Part shown: positions 1 through 11,589 of the stretch, one piece after another
Layout: every line of letters begins with the position of its first letter
Numbering within the stretch: position 1 is the first letter of the stretch
Assembly: GCA_949130485.1 (NCBI GenBank)
Contig: OX422205.1
Span: 2,462,415-2,526,414, forward strand
Direction: 5' to 3'
DNA from: Agelas oroides
Taxonomy: Eukaryota > Porifera > Demospongiae > Agelasida > Agelasidae
DNA length: 64,000 nt
The notes under the pieces: model-generated
Told to the model about the DNA's origin: nothing
Seen by the model: the letters and a program-made list of their open reading frames with translations, nothing else
Databases searched by the model: none
Program-made: the position numbers and the translations under genes

Positions 1-1218
1 GTAAGGTACATCATTTTAGTTTGGTAGTTGAGTTTGTCCATACTGTGCAACTGCGCTCTTCCATGCCCTACAATTACATTGTTTTTCTGTATTCAAATGA
101 TGCCCACTTGTCCATACTGAAGTGCCTTCCATTGTGAAGAAAATTGCTTCTGATATAAGAGAATGCAAATCTCCAGGTAAAACGCTACCATTTTACAGGA
201 GGCATAGGGATAAGGGTCTGTACTGTGTATGCATGAATTTGTGCTATATCTCTCATGGGGCAGGATAGTAGAAGTAGGTATGGCGAACATCAAGAACGTA
301 CCCTAATCCATGCACCTCACAACATGACTCATGCCATAGGAGTAAGACTAAAGATAAATCTGCAGTGTGACAGCAACAGCCAACCCTGTTATCGTCAAAT
401 GCATATTATTCAACTGCTAGTAGTACGGCACACCTCGAGAAAGACTCAGATTGATGGCATCAGTTCTCATCTCATGCCAGCCCCCCGGCAAAAGTCTCAA
501 GGCTAATCTCCGATCGGAAACCAGTTAATAACTTTGTATGGACTGCAGTGGTGACAAGAAACAACCTAATGCTGGTTGGTAGTTCCATATCCCATTGTCT
601 CACCATATACTCAGAACAGTTAAGGCAGCATATGTACATATAAATCATATACCCATCAACTTTTTATATAGTAAATTTAATCTCATGAACCCATGGCAAC
701 ATGAACATGGGGTTTGTAACAATGACAACAATGATGCTTCCCAATTCTATAAATGAAAACAATTTGTTGTCATGGCAACTAACTAACAGCCGCGCTCATG
801 TAAACAAGCCGTTTGTAGCAATAAATACAGCAAAATGCGGAACTGAATACGTAGCTTGAGAGCTAAGCCACTTGTACTGTAGCCACTATTACTATTGGTC
901 ATGGTCTAACAGAAACACAGTGGCATGAAACAGCAATCCTTTTCACGGGTGCTATATAATCGTAAATAGGCAAAAATTGGGGCATATTTGGGTAGTCCTT
1001 AACATCTAAACATTAAGGCTTTCGCAGCACAGCATTAACAGCACTAATGCCACTTGGTTATGAAAACTTCAACTCCTCCTGTACACAGAAAAGCCATCAG
1101 ATCTTGGTTCCAAGGCTGGCGAGTGTTCCGCATAAACCGCCACAGACAATCGGTCATCGTTGCTCGAAATGACTTGAGCCTTCTGTCTTCTGCTCGCAGA
1201 AACACGCAGCTCTCGGTC
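1..1218. other. stretch without a recognisable gene
   Basis: I see no conserved coding region here. Short open frames exist on both strands but show no family motif, and no tandem repeat or long inverted repeat stands out. It is probably intergenic or decayed transposon DNA. Confidence 0.5.
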
Positions 1219-1311
1219 TCAGTGATACCTCTTCTGAAACAAAGCTATACAGAAAAGACTAACGGTCAGAATAACGATGACAAAGTTAAGAAGCCTACAC
1301 TCGGCAGCCAT
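1219..1311 (-). CDS. short ORF with a signal-anchor-like segment (possible first exon)
   Basis: A 30-residue frame begins MAAECRLLNFVIVILTVSLF and is almost entirely one hydrophobic segment after six residues, as in a type II membrane anchor or signal peptide. An AG/GTATCA splice donor lies just before the stop, so it could be a first exon of a membrane protein reading toward coordinate 1. I find no convincing downstream exon in the window. It may be chance; the only support is hydrophobicity and a plausible start. Confidence 0.2.
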   Translation of the reverse strand: MAAECRLLNFVIVILTVSLFCIALFQKRYH

Positions 1312-1930
1312 TCAATTTCTGTAAACTATTACACAATACCTTCGCGTACTTCCGTGTTACGAATAATAAATTTAAGGCCTCCTTAATCGTTCTGAGTAGT
1401 AGAGTATTCTACTGTCTGTGGTCTCACACATACCTGCTATGTGCAAGCATCTGTCTAACGAGAATAGTGGTTCTCATTTTAAGTAAAGCACAAATTTGAA
1501 ACTAACTTTTTGTGTACCTGAACTTGACTGTGTAGAAGAGCAACTGGGAAATGTGTAAATGCATGGGAACTTGAATGAGAGCAAGGTGTACCACACCTTG
1601 CATGTACTGCAACGGTAACTCAGAGCATCCAAGGAGAGGTAACAGAAATGCTTGATATGAAGGGATGAACATTTAATTCACTCAACATATATTCCTGTGA
1701 GTATTTGGAGTATCCATGTCCACAACAAATAGCAAAAAGAACAACTCGAAACTGAAGGGTTCTGGGCTTTCAACTATAAACTGAACTTCTAGCTGCGCAC
1801 ATGTTGTTAGATCACGCACATATTGTCCATACGCGGTGTACATACGCATGCATTGTACGTACGGCGTACAATACATGCATATATAAATAAATCAATATAT
1901 CAGAAAAATGCTGCCATTCAAATGACTAGG

Positions 1931-1956
1931 TTGGGGCTCGCTCACGCTCACCCCAA
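1931..1956. repeat. isolated inverted-repeat end (GGGGCTCGCTCA family)
   Basis: A near-palindrome reading TTGGGGCTCGCTCACGCTCA and ending in CCCCAA. The GCTCGCTCA-type core resembles the ends of the dispersed repeats at about 16,690-17,240 and 43,930-44,450, so it may be a solitary end of that family. Confidence 0.3.
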
Positions 1957-2059
1957 TTACCAAGTGTGTTCGTATGAACAATCAATCTGACTTGTAGTTT
2001 ATCTTAGACCGTCCAATAGAATACAAGACTGCAGTCAAGTTTAGGTACAAAAAACGCTG

Positions 2060-2926
2060 TTTTCAAATTTGTGCAATTGGTTTGCTCCCTCTATTTTTTT
2101 AGCTGCCAAGGGTAATTATAATGTTGGTACTGCTCACATCCAAGGGGCAAATAACACTCTTGCTGACCATCTTTCCCACTTTTCCATTCAGGCTTTCTGT
2201 ATAGCAGCACCACAAGCAGAACAGCTTCCATGCCCATTCACCACCCCTGCCAACTTGACCCAGCACTAACAACCAGCCTCCAATGGTTTCAACAACTTGG
2301 AGTTACCCCCCGCACCATGCACACATACCCCAATATGTCAACAAGGGAATCAGGGTGAGGTCCAGCACCCAAGACTGCCCATCACTACTTCAATCCGATG
2401 GTAACTCAAAACTCAGCTGCATCACTGCAGTGATCTGGAATACCATGACAAATGCATGCATTTTGCCTGGCCTTCTATGGGTTCCTTCGGTCTAGTGAGT
2501 TCGTCTCCCCAACCCCACACAGCTTTGACCCCAGCACAACCCTACTTCGTAGTGATGTTACCATACTCCCCACAACCATTTTGTTGACACTAAATCTTCC
2601 AAGACATACCCATTCCGGGAAGGCTGCACACTATACATTGGCAGTACAGGTAACTCAATTTGTCCATCTCTGCAATGCAAAAGCACAAAAGTCTGACAAG
2701 TAATGCACCACACAAGCTACTCTTCCACTTCAGCGATGGCTCCTACTTAACTCGCACAGCAGTCACAGCAAGGATTCGAACCTTGCTAAATGCAGCTGGC
2801 CACCAGGCTTCCTCATTCAGCAGCCACTCATTCCACATCAGTGCAGCCTCGACCCCTGTAGAGCCAGTCGGGGAGCCCTGCATCTGCAGCGGTTTGTATA
2901 CAAACCCTTGGCAGGTGGTCCAGTAA
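2060..2926 (+). pseudogene. tyrosine-recombinase retroelement remnant (RNase H end plus recombinase)
   Basis: Several overlapping plus-strand frames together read like the 3' part of a DIRS/Ngaro-type retroelement. At about 2,120-2,180 the RNase H end is visible (AHIQGANNTLADHLSH, where the family has HIPG...ADALSR). From about 2,440 the tyrosine-recombinase core follows (AFYGFLRSSEF), and at about 2,820-2,900 the conserved box near its end reads SHSFHISAAS. The family motif is HxFRxGAAT-like, so the catalytic arginine is a histidine here. Frameshifts and stops break the ORF at least three times. It is a dead copy. A short duplicate of its 2,181-2,214 segment recurs at 4,163-4,199. Confidence 0.7.
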
Positions 2927-2929
2927 GGC

Positions 2930-3680
2930 CACTTCAAATTGATACATGTTCACAGCCCGACCGACCTATAAATTTCCTTGAAGTGCTTGAAAACAAAATT
3001 ACGCCACAGAGTTGCACGTGACTAACGCTGTTACAGCATTTTGCATGCAAGATGGATGCTAGTTTCACTTAGTCTGTCCACTAGACAGAGTTCAACAGTT
3101 ATAGTTAGTAGAAAAATAGTAAAGTGTGATTGGTTTACTATGTATGGAGAAGCTCTTGACAAGTTAGATCCTCGGTTGAGCAATGTCACGGTTAAAAAGT
3201 GATGTTGTCTTCAAACGAACAGTTCAAGGACCCTGTACATGAGGCACCGTTGAACGCGCTGGTACAGCTGTGCCAATCATATGGTTCCAACATCTGCCAT
3301 TAAGATGCTGAAGCTATGTCCCAAGATCAGGTTGGTAGGCCTACTCGTAATGCCTTCCAGATTCTCATGCCAAGTCTTCAAAACCGTGCACGCAAAGGAT
3401 CCTTCCTAGTCGCATTAAAGGTAGTTCCCTGTTTCTGCCTTCATCAGAAATTTTCTGAGACACAACCATTGTGAGACAAGCTATGGAGTGCACATACGTG
3501 ATAACAGATGGTTTGGAATGTTTCATGCCAATACACCACTTCATCTGACCGTGCCTGGGTATGAGGCTAGATGTTGGCATGTTTGGAGATGAAAGTAGAC
3601 AGGCTACGTAGCCAGTGAGCTGATTTGTGGAGATAGTGTGTGTAACTAGACTCAGCTATTTTACTCTAAATAGCTGATCA
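2930..3680. other. stretch without a recognisable gene
   Basis: No conserved motif, RNA gene or strong repeat was seen between the YR remnant and the RecQ-like pseudogene. It may include unrecognised 5' parts of the latter. Confidence 0.4.
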
Positions 3681-3689
3681 CTGCTAAAC

Positions 3690-4640
3690 ATCTTGTCACC
3701 TTGTACCCGGAGAACTTAGCTGCTCTTGCTGTTGATGAAGCCCACTGCATTAGCAAATGAGAGATGAATTTTGAGTTGCTTTTGCAACAATTGGAGATTT
3801 GAGCAGTATTGCACCTACTCACGTCAGCAATGCTACTCAGGAGACTTTACAGGTGGTGTCGCACTGCCTCCTAGCTGGAGGAAGTACATTAAGATCAGTA
3901 ATAGCCACCACATAAATCACCCCCATGTAGATGTTTGATGTAGAGTTTACAAAAATTATTCAAGGTTGAACGTTTCCACCAGACATCACATGTTGATCTC
4001 TTGGTGCACACTCTCTAATTTTGAGCTGTATTCATCTTGCTGCGGTATGTTAGCATTCAGTATTCATTAGCTGCAGTAACCTTCAAAGGGAATTAACTTT
4101 TAACTCCTATTTCCATGCATGAATATGAGTGTAAATTATGTTTACTTAGTGTTGGCTAGCCCCATTTGCCATTCAGGCCTTCTGCATAGCAGCACCAAGT
4201 ATTATGTACAAAGGTCAGCCCCTACAGAACTTGGAAGAGTTTAGCATCGGTCTCAGTACTGATCTCGGGATTGCTTTGCTGGAAATAGTTACCTTCAGTG
4301 TGAAGTATACTGACTGTTCCCAACTGTACCTGATGATTCGAAAGAAGTTGGGTGGGGTATTTACTTATCCTCCAGACTACCCTGACCTTCCATCAGTTCA
4401 GAGTAGTTGATTTGTACACAAGGGTTTCAACTATAGAGACTACAGAACAAAATTCTCCACTCATTTGAACAGTGCTCTAAGACTTCTGATCGCCACAACT
4501 GCCATTGGCATGGGTGTTGACTGCCGAGATATCCGCACCATTATACATTGGGAGGTTTCTGGTGTATGTTCAGGAGATGGACAGGGCTGGGTGTGCCAAT
4601 TGAGGTGTACTAATGTACATTGTTACCAGGAGACTTCTTT
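3690..4640 (+). pseudogene. RecQ-like DNA helicase pseudogene
   Basis: Helicase motifs appear in order on the plus strand in different frames. Motif II reads LAVDEAHCISK at about 3,720-3,756. A linker near 4,300-4,380 reads YTDCSQLYLMIRKKLG (family-like 'x-DCSxLY'). Motif V reads RLLIATTAIGMGVDCRDIRT at about 4,479-4,540, and beyond it is a degraded motif VI (QEMDRAG in another frame; QETGRAGR in the family). RecQ helicases unwind DNA 3'-5'. Here stops separate the pieces and motif VI is lost, so the gene is broken. A second, different fragment lies at 46,815-47,408, which suggests a multi-copy or transposon-associated family. Confidence 0.7.
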
Positions 4641-4649
4641 CTACATTAG

Positions 4650-5900
4650 TAAGTGTAAGTGTTGTGATATCTGTGCTAGAGTTTGTATATGTATTATGTA
4701 TTACCCAGTTGGTGATGGTGACATTTCATTAAAGATTAACATAAAGCAGACAGTAACATCAATACAGAATCTTGTCAATTTTTCTCCTTAGTGTGTGGAG
4801 GCCTGACTCCAAGATTATTCACTGTATACATTATTACATGCATGTAGGCAATATTGGACAACAGTGGGACACACTAGAGGGTACTCTTCCCACTGAGAGG
4901 GATCTGGCGGTGGACCAGAGCCACTGTCCCCACTCACAGGTACACACATTAACAGCATTTCCAACTTTATATCACATACTCTGGCTTGTGTTCTCTACCC
5001 TTCCAGAGCTCGTTTCACAGATGAACATCAAACTGGCATAGCCCCTCAAAGTACACCAGTAAGATAGGTGGATAGATAGATTAGCAGGTAGGTAACCAAT
5101 ATCAGGGTTGATACAGATTATTTTCCTGGGGGGGGGAAGGGGGGAAGGGTGGGGGGGTGGGGGATGTAGATGGATGCAAAGGGTGCATGTGTAAATCCAT
5201 GCACCCATTAAGGGTTTTGTAGATTTTTAATGAAATTTGACACCTATTCAAGACTTCTGCTTCTGAAATCACCCCCAGTTTGTTCCCTCAAGGATGGCAG
5301 ACATACCTCCTCCAGTGAAGTGGTGCTGGGCACGACACAGCACATGTTAAGATTTTCCATAGATTATCTTGCCACACATAGTGGCACAGCAACGATGACT
5401 AGACTACTTCATACTTACAGGAAGGACATTTCATCTTACAAAACAAATGTTTTGGTTAGAGTCAGAATTTTTTCCCGCCCATTCCAACATTTTTGAAGTA
5501 GAGACATCACCAGATGACAACATTTTAATAAAATTGATACCAACCTAAGTGTTATAGTTCTGCCTATTGTGCTATTAATTCTCTAATTAAGGTGACACGC
5601 TGGTCACTCCGAGGAGGTTAACAAAACATAAACTAGAGTTACAGTCGGGACCAGAGTTACTCCTAGTGCCAGGGTTAGGGTGTTGGCTTTCAAGAAAAAT
5701 TCGACACACCTCCACTCAAACCAACCAAAACTGAACCCAGTTTCAGAAAGCTCAACTCATCCACCAGCTACAAAACTATAGGTAAGCTTTTTCCCGCTCA
5801 CCTCCAGGCCAGGGAGTTTTGTCCACAAATCTACTTCCTGTCATTGCCCCTAGAATGGAGCTAAGTTACACACATTCCCGCTAGCATAAAAACAGGCGGG
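4650..5900. other. non-coding stretch with a G-rich tract
   Basis: No supported gene. At about 5,127-5,164 the plus strand carries several runs of four to seven guanines separated by A or T, a possible G-quadruplex or mispairing-prone tract. An 88-residue frame at 5,230-5,496 shows no recognisable motif. Confidence 0.4.
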
Positions 5901-5901
5901 C

Positions 5902-7661
5902 CTACACTGTAAAAACGGGAGTGTGCATAGCACACCTAACTAGTCTCACACCATTGGTGTGTCACCCACAGGAGTGTGCAAGGCACACCTCTTCTGTGTG
6001 TCCATCACACCATTTCAGTGGGTGTGACAATTATTAAGTGTGTTACACACACCATGGTAGTAAATAAAGTGTGTCATCCACACCCATTTAGCACATCACA
6101 ATAATATTGGTGACAGACAAAGCCTGCACACCGACCTGTTAAACCAAATAGCACCAATGAGTCATGCAAGCTATTCACATACAGAGAATGGGTATGGATT
6201 GGAACTGCACTCATGTCCAGCCTTGCCACGAACTGGCTAAATATTAAATGGAACTGGCTGGGATCCTTCATGCTGATGCCCTATATAGCTACTTTGAGAG
6301 TTGTTAGGAGTGTTACATGCATGTGTTTGAAGTCATGCAGTAATTTTCTACTCATTTAGCTAGTTATAATCATCACAGAAGGCTAATAGCTAGGTGTTGA
6401 TCCAAGAAAGACAAGAAGTATAGCAATCAACTAGCACAATTTTGGAAAGACACAAAAGAGGAAATGATTTAGCTACTGATGGTGGAGAAACCATGAGAGC
6501 AGTAATATAATACTGCTGCAATTAATGAGTGAAATACAGAAATGACTGAAGGTATGCATCTCTATAGTGTCTCCAGAGAAAAGCACAGCTATCAGTTATG
6601 CACAAGGAAGACGGTAAAGCTATAACACTATACTTGTGAATATAAAAGTGAAAGCCCCATGTGACTTTTGGAGGAAGTGCTTGTGAAGGTTGCAGTAGGT
6701 CAGGCCAGTAAAATAATTTATGACAAAGGCATTAACCATTATGCAGTAGATTTACAGTTACTGGGAAACTAAGAATGTTATCACAGAAATTTTAGATACA
6801 TAGTTCAGTGTTCATTATCAGATGCAGTATAGCTACCAAACACATATTGCATGATAACGGTACAATTTGGTAAGATACACTATATAAACCGTGTGGTGGT
6901 TTGACTCCTCCGAACCCCGCTTCTTCATGTGAGCCGATCGTTCCCTGCGCGCGGAAGGGTCTGGGCGGGGTCTGGGCACGAGATCGAGATCGAACGAACA
7001 AGGGCGCAGGGCTCATTCATGCTTCGTAGATGCATCAATATCTAATGAGTCTACGAAGCATGATATAAGCCCTGCCCTTAACTCTTAGCACGCGATGCGC
7101 CAATATATTGGCGCACGGGCTATACACGCGTAGCGCGATATGCCAATATATTGGTTGTGGACAAGAAGGTTGTAGATGATGTGTCATTTGAGGACATACC
7201 CTACATTTTAATGGCAGCGTTCTTTGTTTACAACATTTGCTACCCTAAAGGGTGTATTAATTTGTATTCTTTCTTAGAGGTTGTTTTGTTAAAGTTTAGA
7301 TCTGACAAAGCTTCACCTACTGTGAAGCATCTTCTAGCAAAACTTAATGTGCATTGAGTATTTCTTATCTTTGTACCTTCATTGTTATTATCTTTTATAC
7401 CGTCAATTGTTGAACAAAGTATTTCTATTCTAATTTTGTGTGCTATCCACACACATTTTGGTCTGCATGTATGTGTACTATCCACACACACTTTGGTGTG
7501 CAAAGCACACTAACTAGAGTGTTAGTTGCACACCACTGTTGGTGTGCAACTAACACTTCCCCATAAGGTGCGATTAGCACACTCGTTTTGGTGTGCGTAT
7601 AGAGACATTGCTAGCACACCCTATTTGGTGTGCTCTCCACACCAAAATTTTTACAGTGTAG
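5902..7661. mobile_element. TIR element with GTGTG/CACAC subterminal motifs
   Basis: Perfect 14-bp inverted ends, CTACACTGTAAAAA at 5,902-5,915 and its complement at 7,648-7,661, bound about 1.76 kb. Inside both ends lie many short motifs of the type GTGTGCATAGCACAC or TGGTGTGCAA, some palindromic, at 5,918-6,090 and 7,436-7,640. This is the layout of transposase-binding subterminal repeats. I see no clear target-site duplication. A compact hairpin (CATGCTTCGTAGA at 7,018-7,030 and its complement at 7,050-7,062) lies inside. The superfamily is not assigned. Confidence 0.6.
7151..7357 (+). CDS. short uncharacterised ORF, probable terminal exon
   Basis: A 68-residue frame with ordinary amino-acid composition (contains DDVSFEDIPYILMAAFFVYN and ends KHLLAKLNVH). 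It lies inside the 5,902-7,661 TIR element. Its first codon is TTG, so it is more likely an exon or fragment than a complete gene. It could be part of a carried or captured gene. I do not recognise a family. Confidence 0.3.
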   Translation: MVVDKKVVDDVSFEDIPYILMAAFFVYNICYPKGCINLYSFLEVVLLKFRSDKASPTVKHLLAKLNVH

Positions 7662-8530
7662 AAGACCGAAGTCAGCTTTCTACTGTACATTTGCCAGACA
7701 ACTGTGTGATGACACCCATCTTCCAGGATATGCCTTTCCAGCACACTCACAAGCCCACTGCATCCAGCAAGCTTTATGGTCACATGACAAACCCCCGCCC
7801 ATCAACTGCAAAGTGTGTGTCTGCAGACTGTGCTTCCTCGGTGTGAACAGTCTGTCAGTTGATATTTCTAGCTAATAGAAGTAGTTCGCTACCAGAAACT
7901 TGTAGCTAATAGATGTAGTTTGTTGTCAGTGTGCCTACTGTAGGTTGTATACAAGGTTCCAGAGCTGCAAGTTGGGATGATGCGCGTGTGGTCACTTGAA
8001 GTGTCAACACTTTTGGTCATAACTCAGGTCAGCAGTTGTTCATTCTCAAAGTTAATGAAATAAAATTACCTTCATGCTAAGATAGTTAGTTTGGCCATTC
8101 AAAAATCCTGTGTCACCACAGGTAAAACTTGTTGATAGCAAATGTTAGGTTCCATGTAGTCACCATGGGTTGGCTCTCAGCTTGCAATGTAGGTACTTCA
8201 ATGATTACTGCTTCCAGCTGTACTATCAAGCTTGAATAAGTCCCGTTAGGCTCATAGAGAAACGCTACAATAGTAGGGTGGTATTTATTTCAGATATTTT
8301 CTGCTCAAGCATCTCGCGCACACGATGCACTAACTCAAGTGACTTTCTAGCCCTGGAAATGGATGTTGGTGGATCCTAAATCAAAGAGTACAGTCTTGAT
8401 TTTCTAATTTGTATGCTCCATGTGGAGTTCACATGGGATGTTACACCCAGCGTGACCATCAGCATGAGCTCCATATGCTTCATCCTGAGAGGACATACTT
8501 CTCTACATTTGGATGATAAACCCTGGAAGT
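7662..8530. other. stretch without a recognisable gene
   Basis: Nothing supported on either strand; no RNA gene or clear repeat. Confidence 0.4.
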
Positions 8531-8534
8531 AATT

Positions 8535-8712
8535 GCTCCATTTGAATGGTGAACTTCTATATTCAGATTCTAAGGAGAAACTTTCTACGTAGATGTAGTC
8601 ATTTGAAAGGTGAATATCTATATTCAAATTAGAATGAGGAATTTTCTACGTATGTAATCTAGATGCAGTCATTTGAAAGGTGAATATCTATATCCAAATG
8701 TATGATGTATGA
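8535..8712. repeat. three-copy tandem repeat of about 70 bp
   Basis: The unit includes TGAAAGGTGAATATCTATAT and TTTCTACGTA and occurs at about 8,541, 8,607 and 8,677 with point differences. A decayed fourth copy may follow at about 8,735. The units contain ATATAGATAT-like palindromic character. No coding role is seen. Confidence 0.6.
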
Positions 8713-8989
8713 CGTAGTTACTTGAATAGTAGATGCAGCTATCTGAAGGTTAATGGGAACTATGGGAACTATTAACAGGGTAAATTAGGAGGCGGGAGGA
8801 GGCTAGCAGGCCTGCTGGCTAGCAGACTCAAGAACATCGGTGCCCTCAGACCCTCCAGCTCACGGGGTTGAGCAAGCCACTTCGGAGCAGATCAAGGTTT
8901 ACACAATCTATTTGGCTCACTACAAGCCCAGGTATCCGCAGTCTCGGCCCCCAAGTTTAGGATGCCTATAAGCTGCTGGGCATGAGAAT

Positions 8990-9580
8990 GGGTCTGAGCT
9001 TGAAAGAATGTTCCTAGGTGGCGGCCTTCTTCCAGTACCAGCGAAACTTGCTGATAGAATTCGTCGATGGGATACATCACATGTTTGAGCTCCTGCCTGA
9101 ATTCTGGCTGAACCATAAGCAGACGAGGGGACAGCCAAATGGTTGAACCGGTTGACAGCCAACGACTGAACCGCCTTTCGAGACAAAGCAAGGAAGGCTA
9201 TCCAATACGTCCTACGCTTCAGGACAGCTAACAAGACAACTGAGTGCTCTCTGGCAATAGACAAGGACCCAGACAGGGAAAGTAATTGAAAGCCATTGAA
9301 TCCGCAGTGATAGCCTTTTCAACCAGTTCACAAGGCAAAAAGCCACCTGAGTCAACCGCTCATCGAAAGTGTGCCAGCTCTTCAACGAAAAACAGTACAA
9401 AAGTTTCATAACTACAAGTACCGTCATGTCTGCCGGACATGTGAGGGCAAACATACAGCACTAGAATGCTCTTGTACCGTCAGATCAGGCACTGAGCTCA
9501 AGGCTAAGCACGATATGCCAGGACATCCAGTTCAACAAAGTTCTACATTTATAATGAAAGGCAGCACCAGGGCTTGCAGC
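8990..9580 (+). pseudogene. retroelement gag-like remnant with zinc knuckle
   Basis: Plus-strand frames read GGGLLPVPAKLADRI, then after a frameshift HHMFELLPEFW. This is the pattern of ORF1/gag-like proteins from YR or similar retroelements in marine invertebrates (GGGLPxVPxKLVxRI...DMxELLP). At about 9,408-9,460 a zinc-knuckle-like box reads YRHVCRTCEGKHTALEC (CX2CX3HX4C). Stops and frameshifts interrupt it. It probably belongs with the RNase H/recombinase remnant at 10,255-10,630. The minus-strand frames over the same DNA are shadows. Confidence 0.5.
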
Positions 9581-9772
9581 TAGACTATAGAAATCAGTAC
9601 AGGTGTCGGGTGCTGGGTTTCCAACAGCATCAATACGTGGGTGCATGTGTAGGGCGCCATGCTAGTAGCTCATTAGCTAATTAGGTATTCCATAGTAGCT
9701 CTGACCAGTGTTAGCAGCTGGGAAAAGTGCAATATTGCTGTAATTATGATCTGACACTGAACCAGTCTTTGA

Positions 9773-10190
9773 TTCAAGTACCTGGGCTTGTGGATTACTG
9801 ATGACCTGACTTGGTCCTATCATATCGAGTCTGTGTGTTGTAGGGCAAGGCGACAACTTGGATCTTTTTCCCCACATTGTGATGCTGGTACCATACTTAC
9901 CCTGTATAAGGCCCATGTTCTCCCAATTTTAGACTATGCATACATTGTCTGGGACCCTCATTTGAGGAAGGATCAACTCCTGCTCGAATCGGTTCAGCAT
10001 TTTGCACTGAAAATTGCCAGTCGATCATGGAACTTGGACTACCAGACTCTTCGTACTCGTTATGATTTGGCTCCCCTTTCTTTCGAAGTCCCTTACACTA
10101 GCCATCGGCTATGGGACCGACTGTACCCACTTCAACCAATCTGTGGTCAGTTCTATATAAAAATATAAAAATAAAAAAAAATCAGTCTTG
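9773..10190 (+). pseudogene. non-LTR retrotransposon (LINE) 3' end, reverse-transcriptase C-terminus
   Basis: Starting at FKYLGLWITDDLTWSYHIES the frame runs about 130 residues through YKAHVLPILDYAYIVWDPH and LLESVQHFALKIAS. This is the typical region after the catalytic core of Jockey/CR1-type LINE reverse transcriptases (YLGV...SxDLxWxxHI; LPxLEYxxxVWDPH). A stop immediately precedes it, so it is 5'-truncated as most LINE copies are. The sequence ends in an A-rich tail (AAAATATAAAAATAAAAAAA) at about 10,160-10,182, which marks the 3' end of the insertion. Confidence 0.8.
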
Positions 10191-10254
10191 CTACGATAAA
10201 AATAATTATCCACTTCCAATAAACAAACTTCAATCTAACATGAACCATCATTGT

Positions 10255-10630
10255 CTCTGTTAAGGTAGCCCATATTGCGGGACATAGGAATACAGGAGCA
10301 GACGCTCTGTCAAGAAATAGTATGCACCTCTTCTTTTTGTAGGTCCCTACACCAGACAAGACCTCAACTGCCATCCCAATGGCACTGACTGAGCTTCTGG
10401 TCCACCAACAGCCAGACTGGACATCACAAACCTGGTCCCTACTGCTGTTTGTAGCAGGTCTAGCTCTAGCTACCAAGAGAGTTTACAAGTCAGGGGGAGT
10501 ATGATATCTAAAGTAGTGTGCTGATGCCAAGGTCACACCTTTCCCAACAGCCAAGAAGATCCTGCTGGTGTTTGTTGGTTTTCTGCACCAGCATACCCCA
10601 TACAAAAATGACAAGGTTGCACAAGCACGT
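10255..10630 (+). pseudogene. YR retroelement remnant: RNase H end and recombinase N-terminus
   Basis: The frame reads VKVAHIAGHRNTGADALSRN (end of RNase H). It is followed by LLVHQQPDWTSQTWSLLLFV...ATKRVYKSG and, after a stop, VTPFPTAKKILLVFVGFLHQ, the N-terminal SAM-like DNA-binding part of the tyrosine recombinase. It stops abruptly near 10,605 at a block of GACAAGGTTGTGACAAG motifs. The next segment of the same kind of protein appears at 24,860-25,034, so the two may be halves of one element split by later insertions. Confidence 0.65.
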
Positions 10631-10765
10631 GACAAGGTTGTGACAAGTTTGTATACAAGAAACATGCTATCAACAACCTTGCTTCCAGGTTATGACAATC
10701 TGGTAAAACCTGGTGGCAAACTAGCTGGTATTTTTGCATGAGGTTGTGACAACCTCAGTTGATCA
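10600..10765. repeat. cluster of GACAAGGTTGTG-type motifs
   Basis: Motifs such as GACAAGGTTGTGACAAG, ACAACCTTGC and GGTTGTGACAACC recur in both orientations. The same motif family appears at 24,720-24,850. This looks like the subterminal region of a transposon end. Confidence 0.45.
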
Positions 10766-10769
10766 GAAA

Positions 10770-11585
10770 TCTGCTGACTGTGTTTTTCACCCCGTCAGTC
10801 CTGGCAGCTGCAAGCTGTTTGGGCACGAGCCAGCTGTTAAACCCCGACATTATTGGAGCATGCTCTATTCCTAAGTTAATTATGGTACAGGTAAATGTAA
10901 TTACGTACCTTGCCTGGCTGGTGGTAATAAGACTGCATGTGCAACCATCAGGCAGATTTCTAAGTATTATATGTACCGCTATACCTATATAGCCAACACC
11001 TATTGCACAATGGAGATCGATGTTGATTATAACAATTACCTAATGTGTTGCCCAGGTATATAATGATCATGTATCTATACTAGATCATCATTCCTAAAAT
11101 GTTATGTCGTTCAAATCTGGGATCTGTTCTGTCCAAGCATTCAACGATGTTTTTGTACTTTTTTTTTGATGTTAATCTCAGTTAGACCTAAGCCTAAGAA
11201 GAATATTTCGAGTGTAACCACAACACCAGAACTTGAAACAGCATTGACAGTTTAGTAGTGGTTCCAGGCATGTAATAATTATGTGTAATATTGCCAGCTA
11301 GAACCTGGTGAAGGGCCAACCACTCGCCGTACCAAACTCTGTGAAACCAATTTCCTGATTCAGTTCAATCATATGACGACTGACCAGCTGCAGCACAGAA
11401 AACTATACTGACAACTGATCATCCTAGCTTTACAGTTCAATAACGTTGTCAGTAGGCTATTTTTTAGTGTAGCTACAAGTAGGCAGCTGAATGCAGTGCC
11501 TTATCTACATGGCGTTCATAAGCCTTGCCCAATGCTGCGGCGGGAAAAGACCGTGCCAGTCATGCATACTGCCCGCTGGCAATTT
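10770..11585. other. stretch without a recognisable gene
   Basis: No supported coding region, RNA or repeat. Confidence 0.4.
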
Positions 11586-11589
11586 CGCT

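Noticed and set aside
5127-5164. G-rich tract as a telomeric or regulatory quadruplex
   Set aside because: No telomere repeat unit and no associated gene; only noted as a possible structure.
8892-9454. Minus-strand ORFs of 80-114 codons over the gag-like remnant
   Set aside because: The plus strand shows family-like motifs and a zinc knuckle; the minus frames are shadows.
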